Of a DNA stretch of 64,000 nucleotides, positions 1 to 12,725 are shown piece by piece (within the stretch, counting starts at the first letter, position 1; every line of letters starts with the position of its first letter). The DNA comes from Adenophora triphylla var. japonica (Eukaryota; Streptophyta; Magnoliopsida; Asterales; Campanulaceae). A model generated the notes under the pieces. It had not been told where the DNA came from and did no database searches. It saw only the letters and a list, made by a program, of their open reading frames with translations. The stretch covers positions 310,001 to 374,000 of the forward strand of contig JAFEMH010001247.1 of assembly GCA_022495995.1 (NCBI GenBank), given 5' to 3'. The translations under genes were made by a program, and so were the position numbers.

Positions 1-391
1 GAACTGCAACCTCAAATCCAATGAGTCTTGTGCCAGTCTTCAAGCCTAATTTAACCTATTCTATAAAATGGACTTAGCTAAAAATTGAAGTCTAAGCTTC
101 ATTACATATGGGCCTAAAGTCCTTAAAATAGACAGGAGGTTATGGTATCAATCAAATCTTAAGCTAATCTAGGAGGGTTAAAATATGCATACCCAACACT
201 TACTCTCACGCTCGAGGGTCTAAGACGGAGATCATTCCGGCTAATCGTGGGTTCTTTGTTTCAGGTCAAAAGCTAGGAGATCAGTCCTGATTGCTGGATG
301 TAGGCTGATTAACACGTTTCTTGCAGCATCAGTTTGGTTCCACTGCTGAGAAATGAAGCTTTTTGACCTCGAAATCTAATCAAGAAGTGAT
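1..391 (+). other. Leader of element A, no gene seen
   Basis: Non-coding sequence before the first gag ATG at 392. I see no clear LTR end or primer binding site here, so the 5' LTR boundary must lie further left. No repeat or RNA gene was recognised. Confidence 0.4.
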
Positions 392-831
392 ATGGCTACA
401 GACGGGCGCACCGCATCAACCTCCAGTGATCTAACACTTAGTAGAACGATAAGAAACATCGAGGCAGGTACTGGGAACAGGACTGCAAATCTTCCTCCTC
501 CTCCACCAGTCAATCCCCATAAGAGAGCCACCTGTTCCAATTTGCTAATGGTACTGTATTTCCAGATAATAGAAGAGAAAAGAGGCCTATGCCCGCACCA
601 GAAGCGGAGCCACAGCCAAAACGACTACTGGTAGGTCGAACAGTTGCAGGCGACAATCCAGGTCCCTCAACTAATCACCTCAGTAGGAAAGAAATTTTGT
701 TGAAGCGGGCTAGGTTGCTCCAAGGTTTGTTGGATGTTCATGACGAGTTACTCGACATGCCTGAATCTCCTAAGGATGATAGGAGATCACATCAACCTGC
801 TTCGTCCGTTACCTCCCATAGGCGAGCTAAC

Positions 832-1839
<1,008 letters not shown>

Positions 1840-3261
1840 GAGCTAACGGAGATGCTAAACAGAATGGAGGTCCCAGGCCGTCTGCTGAACAGCCGAGAAT
1901 TGAGATGCCTCCTCCCTCACACATCAAACTTGATCCTACTGCCGACCTAAGAGATGGGCTCAACCAACAAAGAAAGCAAGAGGCCGAGTCAGCCTCAAGG
2001 AGACAGCAGGTGGATGAAAGGAATAGGCGAAGGTCGCCAGCAAGGTCAGTTAGGTCACACTCCCATAGAGAAAGAGGGGGTAGAGAAGCGACTCCACCTA
2101 GGAGTGAAAGGCAGAGGGCCTACTCTAGAAGAGAGCCTCACCAGGAGGAGATGCAGAGGTCGAACAACGTCTTCTATCAGAGGAACGACCAAGATGCCAG
2201 CGAGCTGCTGAATCTAAAAACAAGGTTGGAAAAAATGGAGGCCGATATAAAGGAGGGTGATGGAAAGGGCGAACGAAACTACAAAACTCTTCGAACCTTG
2301 TCCAGAGAGTTGCTCGTTAGACATATATTCAAGTGCGACCAACGCCCTAAACCACATGCAGCATTTTGAGGCCACCATGTGTTTGGTCTCCTTCGAGGAT
2401 GATGTGTTGTGCAAGGTACTAACCAGCACCTTCACAGGTCAGCACTGACTTGGTTTCGTGGTTTGGCACCGGGCTGCATTACCTCGTGGGAGTACATGAG
2501 GAAGAAATTTTTGGATCAATTCTCTACAGCTGGGGCAAGAAAGAAGACGGTCACCGACTTGAACAACATGACTCATGGCAAAACTGAAAGCTCCATGAGT
2601 TACTACACAAGGTTTAAGGAGATGGTCGACCAAATAGAAGAGGACCTAACAGATAGGGAAGTTATAAACTGCTTCAGGAATGGGGTATCCTATCCTTATT
2701 TAGACTACGAGCTCCAGGTTAAGAGAGTGACTACCAGGCAGGAATTGTTTGAAAGGGCCTACGATGTGGCCATAGCTGAGGAAAGGAAGGAAAAGAAGAA
2801 AGAGAGGAGCTTCAAGCAATCTGAGACTGGAGAGTCTAACAAAGGGAGCCAGGCCAAGCATAATGACAACAACAACAAGGGCGACGGAGAGAGTGCCTGA
2901 GACTTTCACCCCGTTGACTGTAAGTCGTACTGAAATTATGAATTCTGTCGAGCTGGGCCCACCTGCTCTGATGAACCCAGCAAATAAGTTCAGAAGGGAC
3001 AACATCAAGTATTATGAGTTCCACAAAGATACGAGTCATACTACATAGGAGTGCATGAGTCTGAAATGGATCATACAGAAATGGGTCGACATTGGAAAGC
3101 TGGATAGGTTTGTGAAGGGAGCTCGACCTAACGGAGGCGAGTGAGCTGCAGGGGGTATACCTGAACCAAGGCAGCCTCGATTGGATTTGGGGGTAATCAC
3201 CGAGCAAACGAGCAACACCGTCCTAAAACACAAAATTTTTTAGCTCACCAAAGCTCCGTAC

Positions 3262-3770
3262 GTGCCACCTCGGAGCTACATCAATGAGGAGGTCATCAGT
3301 TTCTATCCTGACAAGCTAGCTACCAACATGGCGGCCAGGGAACAAGTTCTAGTTATCCCGGGGTTGATAGATGGTTGTACGACGAGCAGAGTGATGGTAG
3401 ACACAGGGGCTTGCAAGGACATCCTCTACTACAAAACTTTCATAGAGATGGGTCTGATGAAGGAAAGATTGTCGCCCTACGATGGTTGGCTTGAAGGCTT
3501 CACCAATCATAGGGTGGAAGCCAAGGGGCAGGTCGAGCTGGAGGTCAACGTCGGACAGCACCCTTCAGGGTCGTGGCTAAGGTAACTTTCATTATTATAG
3601 ATGTGATAAGTGATTATGCTGCTATCTTAGGTATTCCTAGCCAGGTAGCACTAGGAATGGTGGCCTCAATCCCCCATCAGCGGGTTAAGTTTCCTACCTT
3701 AGCCAGAGTAGGCGGCGTTCTTAGTACAACTTGATCTTATCTTGATCACGTCCTTCGAACAAGGAAGAAG
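3262..3770 (+). pseudogene. pol: Aspartic protease domain of element A
   Basis: Retropepsin-type protease that would cleave the Gag-Pol polyprotein. The catalytic triplet is visible as VDTGA (around 3400), with downstream family residues ILYYKTFIEMGL. The reading frame breaks near 3585; the C-terminal half, with an AAILGIPSQVALG-type sequence, continues in another frame to about 3720. Position between the gag zinc finger and RT is canonical for gypsy elements. Inactive copy. Confidence 0.7.
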
Positions 3771-3799
3771 AGAGAGCTAGAAATTGAAACACCAGAGGC

Positions 3800-5746
3800 A
3801 AACTGGAAACTTTCAAAATTTGTCACCATAACATCAAAGCTATCTACAATCACCTGTGTTGACGAGGCGACCTATCACTCACATGACCATGTCATGATCG
3901 AGCTGACACGTCCCTCTCTAAACACTATGGTCGAAACAGATACAATTATGGTCGACCAAGTCATCATCGGCGAGCTAAGCTTACAGATCGACCAAAACTC
4001 AGGGGCCACCACTTGAGAGATTGCAGCTGAATTGGACGACATGATTGTCAAGGAGGCTCCACACTTGGGGACCGAGGAAAGATAAAGGGTTCGTGAAATT
4101 ATCATCGAGACTCTACAGTTCAGAGATGGCCCGGAGCTAGAACCCGTGGACGAGCTAGAGGAAGTAATAATCAATCCCTCCTACCCCGATCAAAAAATTC
4201 AAATAGGAAGACAGTTGTCATATGAAGAGAGAGCAGAAATAGTCGAGCTGCTAAAAGAAAGCACGGATGTCTTTGCTTGACGAGTAGAAGATATGAGGGG
4301 GATCAAGGAAGAGGTCGCCGTTCACAGGCTGGAAGTTAATCTGACCGTCAAACCTAAGGATCAGAAGCTAAGGAGTTTTTCTCGTGATAAAGAAGAGGCA
4401 GTAAAACTTGAGGTAAACAAACTTTTAAGTGCAGGAATCTTCAAGGAGGCCTCCCATACCACCTGGATATCAAACGTGGTGATGGTGAAAAAAGCCAATG
4501 GAAAGTGGCGTATGTGTGTCGACTTCACCAATCTCAATCTAGCTTGCCCGAAGGATAGCTACCCACTTCCACGAATTGACAAGCTTGTCGATTCTATAGC
4601 TGGACACACTACTCTGATTTTCCTCGATGCATATTCGGGTTACCATCAGAAAAAGATGCATGAGGACTACATAGTGAAGACTGCCTTCCAGGCTGCAGGA
4701 GGGATATATTGCTATAACATGATGCCATTCAGGCTGAAGAATGCTGGGGCAACCTACCAAAGGATGGTCAACAAGGTCTTTGCCCCCAAATTGGCCGAAA
4801 CATGGAGGCCTACATTGATGATATGGTCATCAAAACAAAGATCGGACGTCACGTAGTCGACCTAAAGGAAACGTTCGCCAATTTGCGGGCAAACGACATG
4901 AAGCTCAATTCGAGCAAGTGCGTATTTAGGGTAGCAGCAGGAAAGTTTCTGGGTTTCATGGTCTCTCAAAGAGGTATTGAATCCAATCCCGAGAAGATTA
5001 AGGCTCTGGTCGACATGAAGGAGCCTACATATGTTAAAGAAATGCAGCGACTAAACGGGGAGCCAGCCCTAGGTCACTTTATTGCCAAATCAGCGGAGAT
5101 ATTTATCCCCTTCTTCAAATCCTTAAGGGGGATGAAAAGCTTTGAGTGGATGGCCGAATGTTCATCATCATTCCAGAAACTTAAGGAGTACCTCACCTCT
5201 CCTCCATTATTGAGCAGCCCGATCATTGAAGAAACTTTATTTGTGTATCTATCAGTTGGCGACTAAGTTGTGGCCGCCGTGCTAGTTAGAGAAGAAGGGG
5301 ACTTCAGAAGCCTTTTTTTTATGTGAGCAAGGCCCTATCCGACATAGAGGGAAGGTATTTTAATGCAAAAAGGAGGCCTACGCATTGTCGTTGCATCCAG
5401 GAAGCTACGAGCTTATTTCTTAGCTCACCCTATTGTTGTGTTGACCAATGCTCCCCTGAGGAAGATTTTACACAAGCCAAAAAGTTCAGGCCGACTACTC
5501 AACTGGTCAATAGAGCTAACAGAGTTCGACATTGAGTATAAGCCTCAAAAGGTGTTGAAAGCTCAACCTTTGGCAGACTTCTTGGTTGAGCTTACGTTCA
5601 CCGAGGAAGATAGCAAATTGAGAACTCCTAAGGAGAGTGTGAAGGGAAAGGAACCCGCAAGTCAGCCCATAGTAAGTTTGCTCGACGATTGCTGGAAGGT
5701 TTATTCAGATGGGTTGGGGACCAAGAATGTTAGCGGAGCTGGTATT
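3800..5746 (+). pseudogene. pol: RT and RNase H of element A (truncated)
   Basis: Reverse transcriptase with recognisable gypsy motifs: an N-terminal segment SYEERAEIVELL with an in-frame TGA at 4278-4280 where the family usually has Trp, KANGKWRMCVDFTNLN, FLDAYSGYH (first catalytic Asp), MPFRLKNAGATYQRM (Arg in place of the usual Gly) and YIDDMVIKTK (catalytic YxDD). A frameshift separates the last two near 4800. The classical RNase H region follows (5080-5600, frameshifted near 5265-5360), and the second RNase H begins with VYSDGLGTKNVSGAGI before being cut at 5746. The matching part of A-prime (17128-18060) shows the same domain order. Confidence 0.8.
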
Positions 5747-6121
5747 TGAATGTGCGCTCGCCCGCGAAATTTTGTTTTCCAATGATGAAAAAGGAAAAAG
5801 GAGTCGCCACGCCATGTTTTAGAGGTACACTTTGAAAAACCTTTAAGAGAAAATGGGTCCGGGGGTTAAGTTACGTGTTGGGAAGAACCGAGAGTTCACC
5901 CAACACGCCTCGTCCATAGACGAGTCTTTCTAATTAAACATCCAATTGATCCATAAGTGTGTGCAAGCATTGATAATGAACAAATGTAGTAAACATGTAT
6001 TTTATTGATATGAACTTGGAAACTTACAACTTGTGAGCCAATTATTCAGGGAGGCCACATCCCTTATACAACAGATCAATACAGATTACAAGGGAAAATG
6101 GTTTCTGCAAATGGACATAGA

Positions 6122-6202
6122 GTGTCGCGTGACACGGGATATGTCTGGCTAGATGTGTCGCGTGACACAGGATCTAACCAGTCACAATGTGTCGCGTGAC
6201 AC
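6122..6202. promoter_or_regulatory. Triple palindrome array in the left LTR of B
   Basis: Three identical 14-mers GTGTCGCGTGACAC at 6122-6135, 6155-6168 and 6189-6202 (arms GTGTC/GACAC around GCGT). They lie downstream of the LTR TATA box in element sense. Function unknown; see findings for related arrays in other elements. Confidence 0.85.
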
Positions 6203-6713
6203 ATAGTGTCCATCTGCAGATACCTACAGATTTGAACTCAGCAGCACCAATAGCCAACACAGATCCAATTGATCAATCAGATAAGCTTCGAAATACGCAA
6301 TTAACAACAATTCAACCCAGGGAGTGTGGATATGGATAGATCCACACCCCCTTGGGGTCTAAACACCAATTTCCACAATAATCAAGCAATGAACAACCAA
6401 TTATCCAAAACAACTAAGTTAAACAGAGAGATTGCGATTGGGATTCAGTAATCAAGACGGATAGAGTCTGATTACTGAATCCAAGGAAGAGAAAACAATA
6501 GAATTATTAGAGGAACAAGGTAGAAGAGAGAGGGGAAAGGGAATTGAGGATGTTACCCTTGTTGCTTCCACAAATTATGTACCAAGTTAGGTACAGAACC
6601 CTTCTACAACAGCTTCTAGTCCTGGAGAGCTTGAGAGGGTTAGTTGAAGGTGGATCTAAGAGGTAATGGAAAGAAGTGGGTTGAATTGGAGGGAATTAGA
6701 GGTGAATTGGGAT

Positions 6714-6741
<28 letters not shown>
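6714..6741. repeat. (GA)n microsatellite
   Basis: About 14 GA dinucleotides followed by a GT-rich tract, inside the left LTR of B. Confidence 0.95.
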
Positions 6742-6744
<3 letters not shown>

Positions 6745-6830
6745 GTGTGTTTAGTGTGTGTGTTACGCTGCAATTTTGGCAGAGTAACAATGTTTGAAGT
6801 TGGGGATCTATTTCTAAGAGGGGAAGGGTC

Positions 6831-6917
6831 TTATTTATAGGCTGCAGTTGATGGTCACAGTGTGTCGCATGGCCTTCTGCAACCACTTTCCAAGCCTCGA
6901 CTTGTCGCGTGACACAA
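6831..6917 (-). promoter_or_regulatory. LTR promoter of B (left): TATA box with upstream palindromes
   Basis: TATAAATAA on the minus strand (6831-6839), preceded in element sense by a degraded TGTGTCGCATGGCC (6861-6874) and a clear TTGTCGCGTGACACAA (6902-6917). The same order, palindromes then TATA, recurs in the right LTR and in other elements. Confidence 0.6.
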
Positions 6918-7177
6918 GGTGTCACCAACTGCTTTTGGCGCCAAAACCAGTTTCTGGAATATTCAGGTATAAATACCCAAAAAGTCCAAAAAGGTTTATT
7001 CCCGGGAGGTCCTTTAGCATGAGCAAAGTACCAAGAGGTACTTCCTTTGCGGGAAACTTATGAAATGTTTTCGAAAGTCTCGGGATAGGCTGGGAATTTA
7101 CCAAAACGCCCCTTAATGCAATTTTATCACATTAAAATGCACCTAAAAGGGTCGCGAATTGGATTGGCGTACTTACA

Positions 7178-7189
7178 GAGCCCCTCGGC
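7178..7189 (-). other. Polypurine tract of B
   Basis: Element-sense GCCGAGGGGCTC directly abutting the TG of the 3' LTR. Element D has the near-identical GACGAGGGGCTC at its own 3' LTR, supporting relatedness. Confidence 0.75.
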
Positions 7190-7290
7190 AACGTCACTTT
7201 TGGAAAAAGTGAGGTTGTCGATAAAATAAGACCCAATCCCAATTAGCGGCAAGGGATAAGGCGGAGGGCTGGACGGTGATCTGGGGAGAT

Positions 7291-7361
7291 CGGATGGTTG
7301 GACCTTTGGAGAAAGGATTCCTACGTATCCCTAAAAGGGAAGCAAGCCAAATCGTAGTTCG
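7291..7361 (-). other. Conserved hairpin, pre-PPT copy of B
   Basis: In element sense: CGAACTACG, a spacer, stem TCCCT / loop TTT / stem AGGGA (7328-7340), then TACGTAGGAATCC. The same layout with different but still paired stem bases is present at 9957-10020, 51097-51170 and 56593-56652. Confidence 0.7.
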
Positions 7362-7419
7362 GAAACGAAACTGACAAGAAGCAAGAAAGGGTAGAGATGT
7401 GCCTTCATACCTTTGCTGT

Positions 7420-8470
7420 GCTTACCTGTAGTTACCGGAGGGGCTGATGTTACTGCGGGTGGCGAGTATCTGTCGGAGGGTCTCATGCTACTGCTGGTGA
7501 AAGGTTGTAGCTGCCGGAGGGACTCACGCTGCAACTGGTGTTGGCGAGTAGCTGCCGGAGGGTCTCATGCTACCGCTGTCGATGAAAGGTTGTAGCTGCC
7601 GAAGGGACTCACGCTACTATAACTGGTGGTGGCGGGTAGCTACCGGAGGGTCTCAGGTCTCATGCTACCGCTGTCGATGAAAGGTTGTAGCTGCCGGAGG
7701 GACTCACGCTACTGTAACTGGTGGTGGCGAGTAGCTGTCGGAGGGTCTCATGCTACCGCTGTCGATGAAAGGTTGTAGCTGCCGGAGGGACTCATGCTGC
7801 AACTGGTGGTGATCTTCGTGGATGCCGGAGGGACTCATACCACTGGGTGTTGGTGAGTAGCTTCCAGGGGACTCACGCTACTGCTGTTGATGGTCGTGGC
7901 TGCCGGAGGGACTCATGCCATTGCTTGATGGTCTTCGTGGATGCTGGAGGGACTCATACCACTAGGTGTTGGTGCAGGGTAGCTGCCAGGGGACTCACGC
8001 TACTGCTGTTGATGGTCATGGCTGCTGAAGGGACTCATGCCATTGCTTGATGGTCTTCGTGGATGCCAGAAGGACTCATACCACTGGGTGTTGGTGAGTA
8101 GCTGCCAGGGGACTCACGCTACTGCTTGATGGTCTTCGTGGATGCCGAAGGGACTCATACCACTGGGTGTTGGTGAGTAGCTGCCAGGGGACTCACGCTA
8201 CTGCTTGATGGTCTTCGTGGATGCCGGAGGGACTCATACCACTAGGTATTGGTGCAGGGTAGCTGTCAGAGGACTCACGCTAGTGCTGTTGATGGTCGTG
8301 GCTGTCGGAGGGACTCATGCCATTGCTTGATGGTCTTCGTGGATGCCGGAGGGACTCATACCACTGGGTGTTGGTGCAGGGGAGCTGCCAGGGGACTCAC
8401 GCTATTGTTGCTGCTGGGGATAAGTGTAGCTGCTGGGGGACTCATGCTACTGCTCCTGTTGGTAGTTTAC
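7420..8470. repeat. Complex tandem repeat, GTAGCTGCCGGAGGGACTCA type
   Basis: About 1 kb of degenerate units built on (G)TAGCTGCCGGAGGGACTCACGCTAC and GGTCTTCGTGGATGCCGG, with spacings of roughly 75-110 bp and higher-order alternation. Small reading frames here are by-products of the repeat. Located in the 3' untranslated part of B between the two hairpins. Confidence 0.9.
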
Positions 8471-9956
8471 TGGTTCTGCCAAGTGCGGGACGGTCTTTGT
8501 TGACGGTTGGCTTTGGGGTCAGGGACTTTGCCTGGTAGGACGGGAATTCTGCTTGCTAGGGAGCGGGCTCTTTCTGGTGCTTTGGCGGCGAGGCCGGTGA
8601 TACTGATGAGCGTTGCTTGGGGAGACTGACAGATGTGGGATCTTTGTCTCGGTTTTCGCTTCGAGGGGCAGTCCTTTGACGGTGCTCAGTTGATCATTGT
8701 ACCTGCGGGGGAAATAACACTCCAAGCACTATATCCAACTATGCCATTCTGTTAGCAAAGATTAAACTATGTTAGCTTGTTTGCACGAGTCTCTCTGATC
8801 TGGGAAAGAAATGCGATCATTGTATTAAAAGGTCGGTTTTGTCGGGTTTGTACATGAGATGGTAGGGCTATATCGGGTGAGTGTATATGGTGATACATAT
8901 GGTAAGGGGGCCCTCTCCCGTGCATTTTCATGGGAATGTATGCGAGGATGGGAGGTGTATTACAGCGACGGCGAGTCAGAAAGTGCCCTGGGGGTAGACA
9001 TTGTAGGCATTTCCATGTTGTCTGAGGAAAAAACTTTCTGCAAAGCCCCATGTCTTACTAAAGCAAGGAAAGATCCTTTCATTTGGCAAAGCCCCGATTG
9101 AGAACTGAGTAGGCGAAGTGACTTGGCGAAGCCCCAGTCTGGTGACCTAGCAAAAATCCCAATATTATTGGTACTGCGAAAGTGATCCTGAGGTTGATCT
9201 AACCAAAACTGAATCCATCTAGGGACCTAGTGCAGAACCCGATGCAAACCCCAAACATGGCTAAAGAAGCCCCAGTTTAAAGGAATGGCTTGGCAAAGCC
9301 CCAGACTTGAAGAGTTTCAAGGCAGCTCTAATGCGAATTGTAGCAGAAGAGGGAAAACCTATCCTTTTTCTTTTTTTTTTTCTTTATTTTTTTTTATTTT
9401 CTTTAGTCAATCAGTCAACCTTAAGAAGATGTGAAAGAAAAGATTTTAGGAATTTATACATGCAGGGGCACATTTTTTCGAAAGGTGGGAATGGATCCCG
9501 ATTTTGTGTTATTTTAATGGCCTTATTCGGTGTAGGCGCAAAACTCGCTTTGGGTTTGACTCTTTTGAGAGAGTATAAGCGTAGAAAGGTTTGTAAAAGT
9601 GTATGGAAGCCCCTGCTGACAGAAAATCAGTGTTTAGCACTATTTTTCCTAAGATGTAGAAAAGGAAGACTTGTCAAGACATCTGAAAACTTGTTTTATT
9701 TACAATGATCACAAGATTGATTAAAACCCTTTATTAAGGTTCGGGTTATTCAACCACTAATCTCGATATGAAAAAACATTCTTATTAATCATGAGGAGAA
9801 AGTCAACCAGTGTCGAGGATCAAGGTTGGCTGGGTGTGAAAGAAAGGTTTGTGTATAGGGAGGTCATTGATGAGACCGGGTTTTCTGGGATTTGACTGTG
9901 CCTATGGGAGAGGTCATTTGATGAGACCGAATTCTCTGGGATTTGAATATGCTTAT
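8471..9956. other. Non-coding 3' region of B
   Basis: No convincing gene. 9030-9310 has several short GGCAAAGCCCCAG-like repeats; 9360-9400 is a T-rich run. The open frame at 9307-9708 has no family resemblance and a low-complexity Phe/Leu start, so it is not called. Confidence 0.5.
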
Positions 9957-10020
9957 GACCGAACCATTGCTGGTTGCCTACGTTCCCCTCATTGTGAGGA
10001 GCTCAGGTCGCCGTAGTTCG
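9957..10020 (-). other. Conserved hairpin, post-coding copy of B
   Basis: Element sense: CGAACTACGGCGACCTGAGCT, stem CCTCA / loop CAA / stem TGAGG (9987-9999), then GGAACGTAGGCAACC and GGTTCGGTC. Flanks match the copy at 51097-51170 in D closely while the stem differs in compensated fashion. Confidence 0.7.
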
Positions 10021-11066
10021 GCCTTGGCCGGACTGTTTTGGGAAAATGGGATTTGTGGTTCCTTTAGTGAAAAGGCTAGGATGAGATAATGAGGCGTGGG
10101 CCTCGGGATGATTCCTTGACCAAGTCATTCTTGGACGGCTGCTTCTGATTGATTCCTCTTTCATGTGCCTAAATGCTTCTGTCTTTGCTTCGACCGTCCC
10201 ATTGTTATCGACAACTTTCATTTTCTGAGCTTTGGTCTTGCCTGTCAGTCAAGCTTTTGATTGGTGGTGCTGGGTCCTTGGCCTCATTTTCTTTTATTTT
10301 TATGTGCAACCCTGTTTTTTGCCTAGACCGCCCTTTTTTTGGGATTTTCAGCCTAGCTGGGCATTACTCTTTTTTGCACTAAGATTTTTTTCTCTTATTA
10401 TTTTTTTTATGTGCAACCCTGTTTTTTTGCCTAGACTGCCCTTTTCTGGGATTTTTTAGTCTAGCTGGGCATTACTCTTTTTGCACTACATTTTTTTCTT
10501 TTTTTATTATTTATTTTCTGAAGCACTTGAGAGCCAAGGCAAGCCCCTGCTTGAACTTTCTTGATACCCTTGAGGTCTAAGCCAAGCTCTTAGGTTGTTG
10601 TCGACACGGGGTTAATCTTTCGAAGCAGAGTGGCCTCTTGTTGTCCCTTGATGTTGCCGCCGTCGTTGACTTGGTCAAGATGATGGTGAGGACATGGTTT
10701 GGGAAGGTGTATGGCTTGATAGAGGCCTTTGGTGGGATAAAGAAAGTGTATGGCTTGATGGCATTAGTTGACTTTCTCACACCGATTAATCAGAACGTTA
10801 ATTATTTCAAGAGATTGTTTGTTGAGCAATGCAAGTGATCATATAAAATAAAACCATTTCATTGAATGTAATGTAGGTGTGCAAATAATGTCTTAAGTCT
10901 AGCAAGAAAAGAAGAAGACTCTTTTATAGAAAATTGAAGATTCATTACAGTGTCCGTAGAGGACTTGATTGAAAGGAAAAAATACTAGGACCTACGAAAG
11001 TTGACTGAGAGACTATTTTTCTTTTTCTCTCTCTTTTTTTTTTAGGATAGGTAATCCCTAGTCTAG
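10021..11066. other. Post-coding spacer of B with a twofold repeat
   Basis: Two tandem copies (about 10301-10380 and 10409-10497) of a unit whose element-sense core reads GCTAGGCTGAAAATCCC and GGGCGGTCTAGGCA. The same unit, also doubled, follows the integrase in element D (50893-51014). No gene seen in the rest. Confidence 0.6.
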
Positions 11067-12464
11067 CTACTCTTCGCTGGTTGGACTGTCAGGGAGCTTG
11101 AGCTTTCCTTTGTAGATCAACCATTGAATTTCTTTCTTCAGATCCACACACTTGTCTGTCACATGACCATAATGCTTGTGGTACTCGCAGAACTTGGTCC
11201 TGTCAACTCTACTTGGGTTTCTTGGCTTATAATTCTCGAGAGGTGTGAGAAGGCTTCGTTTCACCAAATCATCGAAAACTTTGCTCATAGGCATCCCAAA
11301 ATCATCAGGCTGACGTTTCTGACCTTGCACTTCTTGAATTGACCTCTTACCATAACTTTCTGTTTTTGGCCCATGGAGGTTCTCGAGCTTCCCATTTTCT
11401 ATCAAATTCTGGATCTCATGCCTCAAATAGGTGCAATCATCAGTGTTGTGCCCATGGTATTGATGGAAAAGACAATGCTTGGATTCATCCAACCGAACAT
11501 GGGGATTCCTGGGTTTCCAATTCTCCAGTGGCTTTATCAACTTTTCTTTCATCAGCTTTTCCAGCATCTTACTTAAAGACATCTCCATGTTGTTAAAATG
11601 AAGGGAGCGGGGTTTTCGGGAGACATTGTTGTTCTCAAAACTCAGATTCCCATTGTCCAATTGGTTCCATTGTTGGATGTGGCTGAAGGAAGCTACGACA
11701 CTCTTTCCTGGTGCTGAGCCAGGTACGGTTGCTGCTTGGTATTGGGTTATGCTCGGTGGAGTCATTTCCTTGCCTGGTTCGACATCTTGGGTCAAGGGAG
11801 TATTGATACTTATCACGAAGTCAAGCTTCTCTTGCATCTGTTTCACTTGCTCCATCAACATTGCCACATAGGGGTCAACGGGGACTCTCGCAACAGGACT
11901 TTTATCAGTAGAGGGAACCACAGTAGCAAACTGACGGCTGAATTCATTAAGTCCGGTAGGTGACAGCTGAAAACTTGAATCATCCCTTGTCAACTCATGA
12001 TCGCATTCAGGCGGGTATAGGGGCTTCATAACATAGCCACATATCTCAAATTGATTATGTGAGGCTGGAGCATAAACCGGCAGGTATTGCTGAAACTGAG
12101 AGATAGGTGGGGTGAAGCCTAATCCGTTCTGAGGAACTGAGGGCGATGGAGCCCTGATGAGCTGGGATGTTGGAAAGGACTGAGGAGAAGTGGTCCTCGG
12201 CAAGGGATCATATGTGGATGGAGGAAGGTATTGGTTATAGGTCGGGGGAGCTGAGATGGCTACTTCTGGAGTCTCATCTTCTACCATAGCCAGGGAACCG
12301 TTGGACTCGACCACTATCTGAACCCCATGACGGCGAAGAGCACCGATGAGCAATGACAGCTGCTCTTCATGAACCTTCTGGGCATTTTCCAAAGCCAGGA
12401 CTAACTCTTCCTTCCTAATCATCTGATTTCCTGCACCCTCACTGTTTTCTGTTAAATCTGCCAT
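11067..12464 (-). CDS. gag: Gag protein of non-autonomous element B, two zinc-finger modules
   Basis: Uninterrupted 465-codon frame from the ATG at 12464; the frame is open further upstream to about 12557 but without an ATG there, and a CCCGCAG acceptor-like site lies just above. The N-terminal third has a heptad-like EELVLALENAQKVHEEQ stretch and a Pro/Ser-rich linker. The C-terminus holds two related ~60-residue modules, each LxKPLENxKPRNP followed by a CX2HX4HX4C finger (CLFHQYHGHNTDDC and CEYHKHYGHVTDKC) and a EIQxLIxxGKL helix. Such fingers are characteristic of Tat/Ogre Gag and bind nucleic acid. It is the only gene of B. Its open frame in a pol-less element suggests use in trans or recent loss of pol. 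Confidence 0.75.
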   Translation of the reverse strand: MADLTENSEGAGNQMIRKEELVLALENAQKVHEEQLSLLIGALRRHGVQIVVESNGSLAMVEDETPEVAISAPPTYNQYLPPSTYDPLPRTTSPQSFPTSQLIRAPSPSVPQNGLGFTPPISQFQQYLPVYAPASHNQFEICGYVMKPLYPPECDHELTRDDSSFQLSPTGLNEFSRQFATVVPSTDKSPVARVPVDPYVAMLMEQVKQMQEKLDFVISINTPLTQDVEPGKEMTPPSITQYQAATVPGSAPGKSVVASFSHIQQWNQLDNGNLSFENNNVSRKPRSLHFNNMEMSLSKMLEKLMKEKLIKPLENWKPRNPHVRLDESKHCLFHQYHGHNTDDCTYLRHEIQNLIENGKLENLHGPKTESYGKRSIQEVQGQKRQPDDFGMPMSKVFDDLVKRSLLTPLENYKPRNPSRVDRTKFCEYHKHYGHVTDKCVDLKKEIQWLIYKGKLKLPDSPTSEE

Positions 12465-12725
12465 TCTGACTCTCTGAGCTGACAAAGTTGACGATTCTGC
12501 CGAACTGTCTGAACCTAAGGTTTTCTGAAAAGCCGCTGACCCAGTAATCTCGTTCACTTCCTTCTCGCTGCGGGAAGGGGATAGACAAGGTTTAGACTCA
12601 GGGATAGATAGGGTTTAGACTCGAAGGTAAGTGTTTAGGCTGAAGGCTCAAGTAACATGCACTTATCGCTTTAACTTTTGCTCGAAACACATTTTCTCCT
12701 AATCCTAGTTAATCAGACAAGATGA
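12465..12725. other. Leader of B next to gag
   Basis: Short non-coding stretch with two GGGATAGATAGGGTTTAGACTC-like repeats around 12577-12620. Confidence 0.4.

Larger units (their letters stand above)
5747..7177 (-). repeat. 3' LTR of element B (left copy)
   Basis: Bounded by TG at 5747 and CA at 7177 and adjoined by a purine-rich PPT on the element-sense side. Contains a TATA box, two groups of GTGTCGCGTGACAC-type palindromes and a (GA)n run. Only short end segments and motifs match the right-hand LTR. Confidence 0.75.

Noticed and set aside
4293..5266. Endogenous pararetrovirus (caulimovirid) RT
   Set aside because: The RT is followed by dual RNase H and, in the sister copy, by a DDE integrase and a PPT with LTR. 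No movement-protein or virus coat features are seen, so a Tat retrotransposon is the better call.
7413..8540. Several short open frames with Gly/Thr/Leu-rich repeats
   Set aside because: They are translations of the 7420-8470 tandem repeat on one strand, shifting frame between units.
9307..9708. 133-codon open frame in B, plus strand
   Set aside because: No family resemblance, Phe/Leu run from a T-rich tract at its start, lies in the 3' untranslated part of B on the opposite strand. Probably chance.
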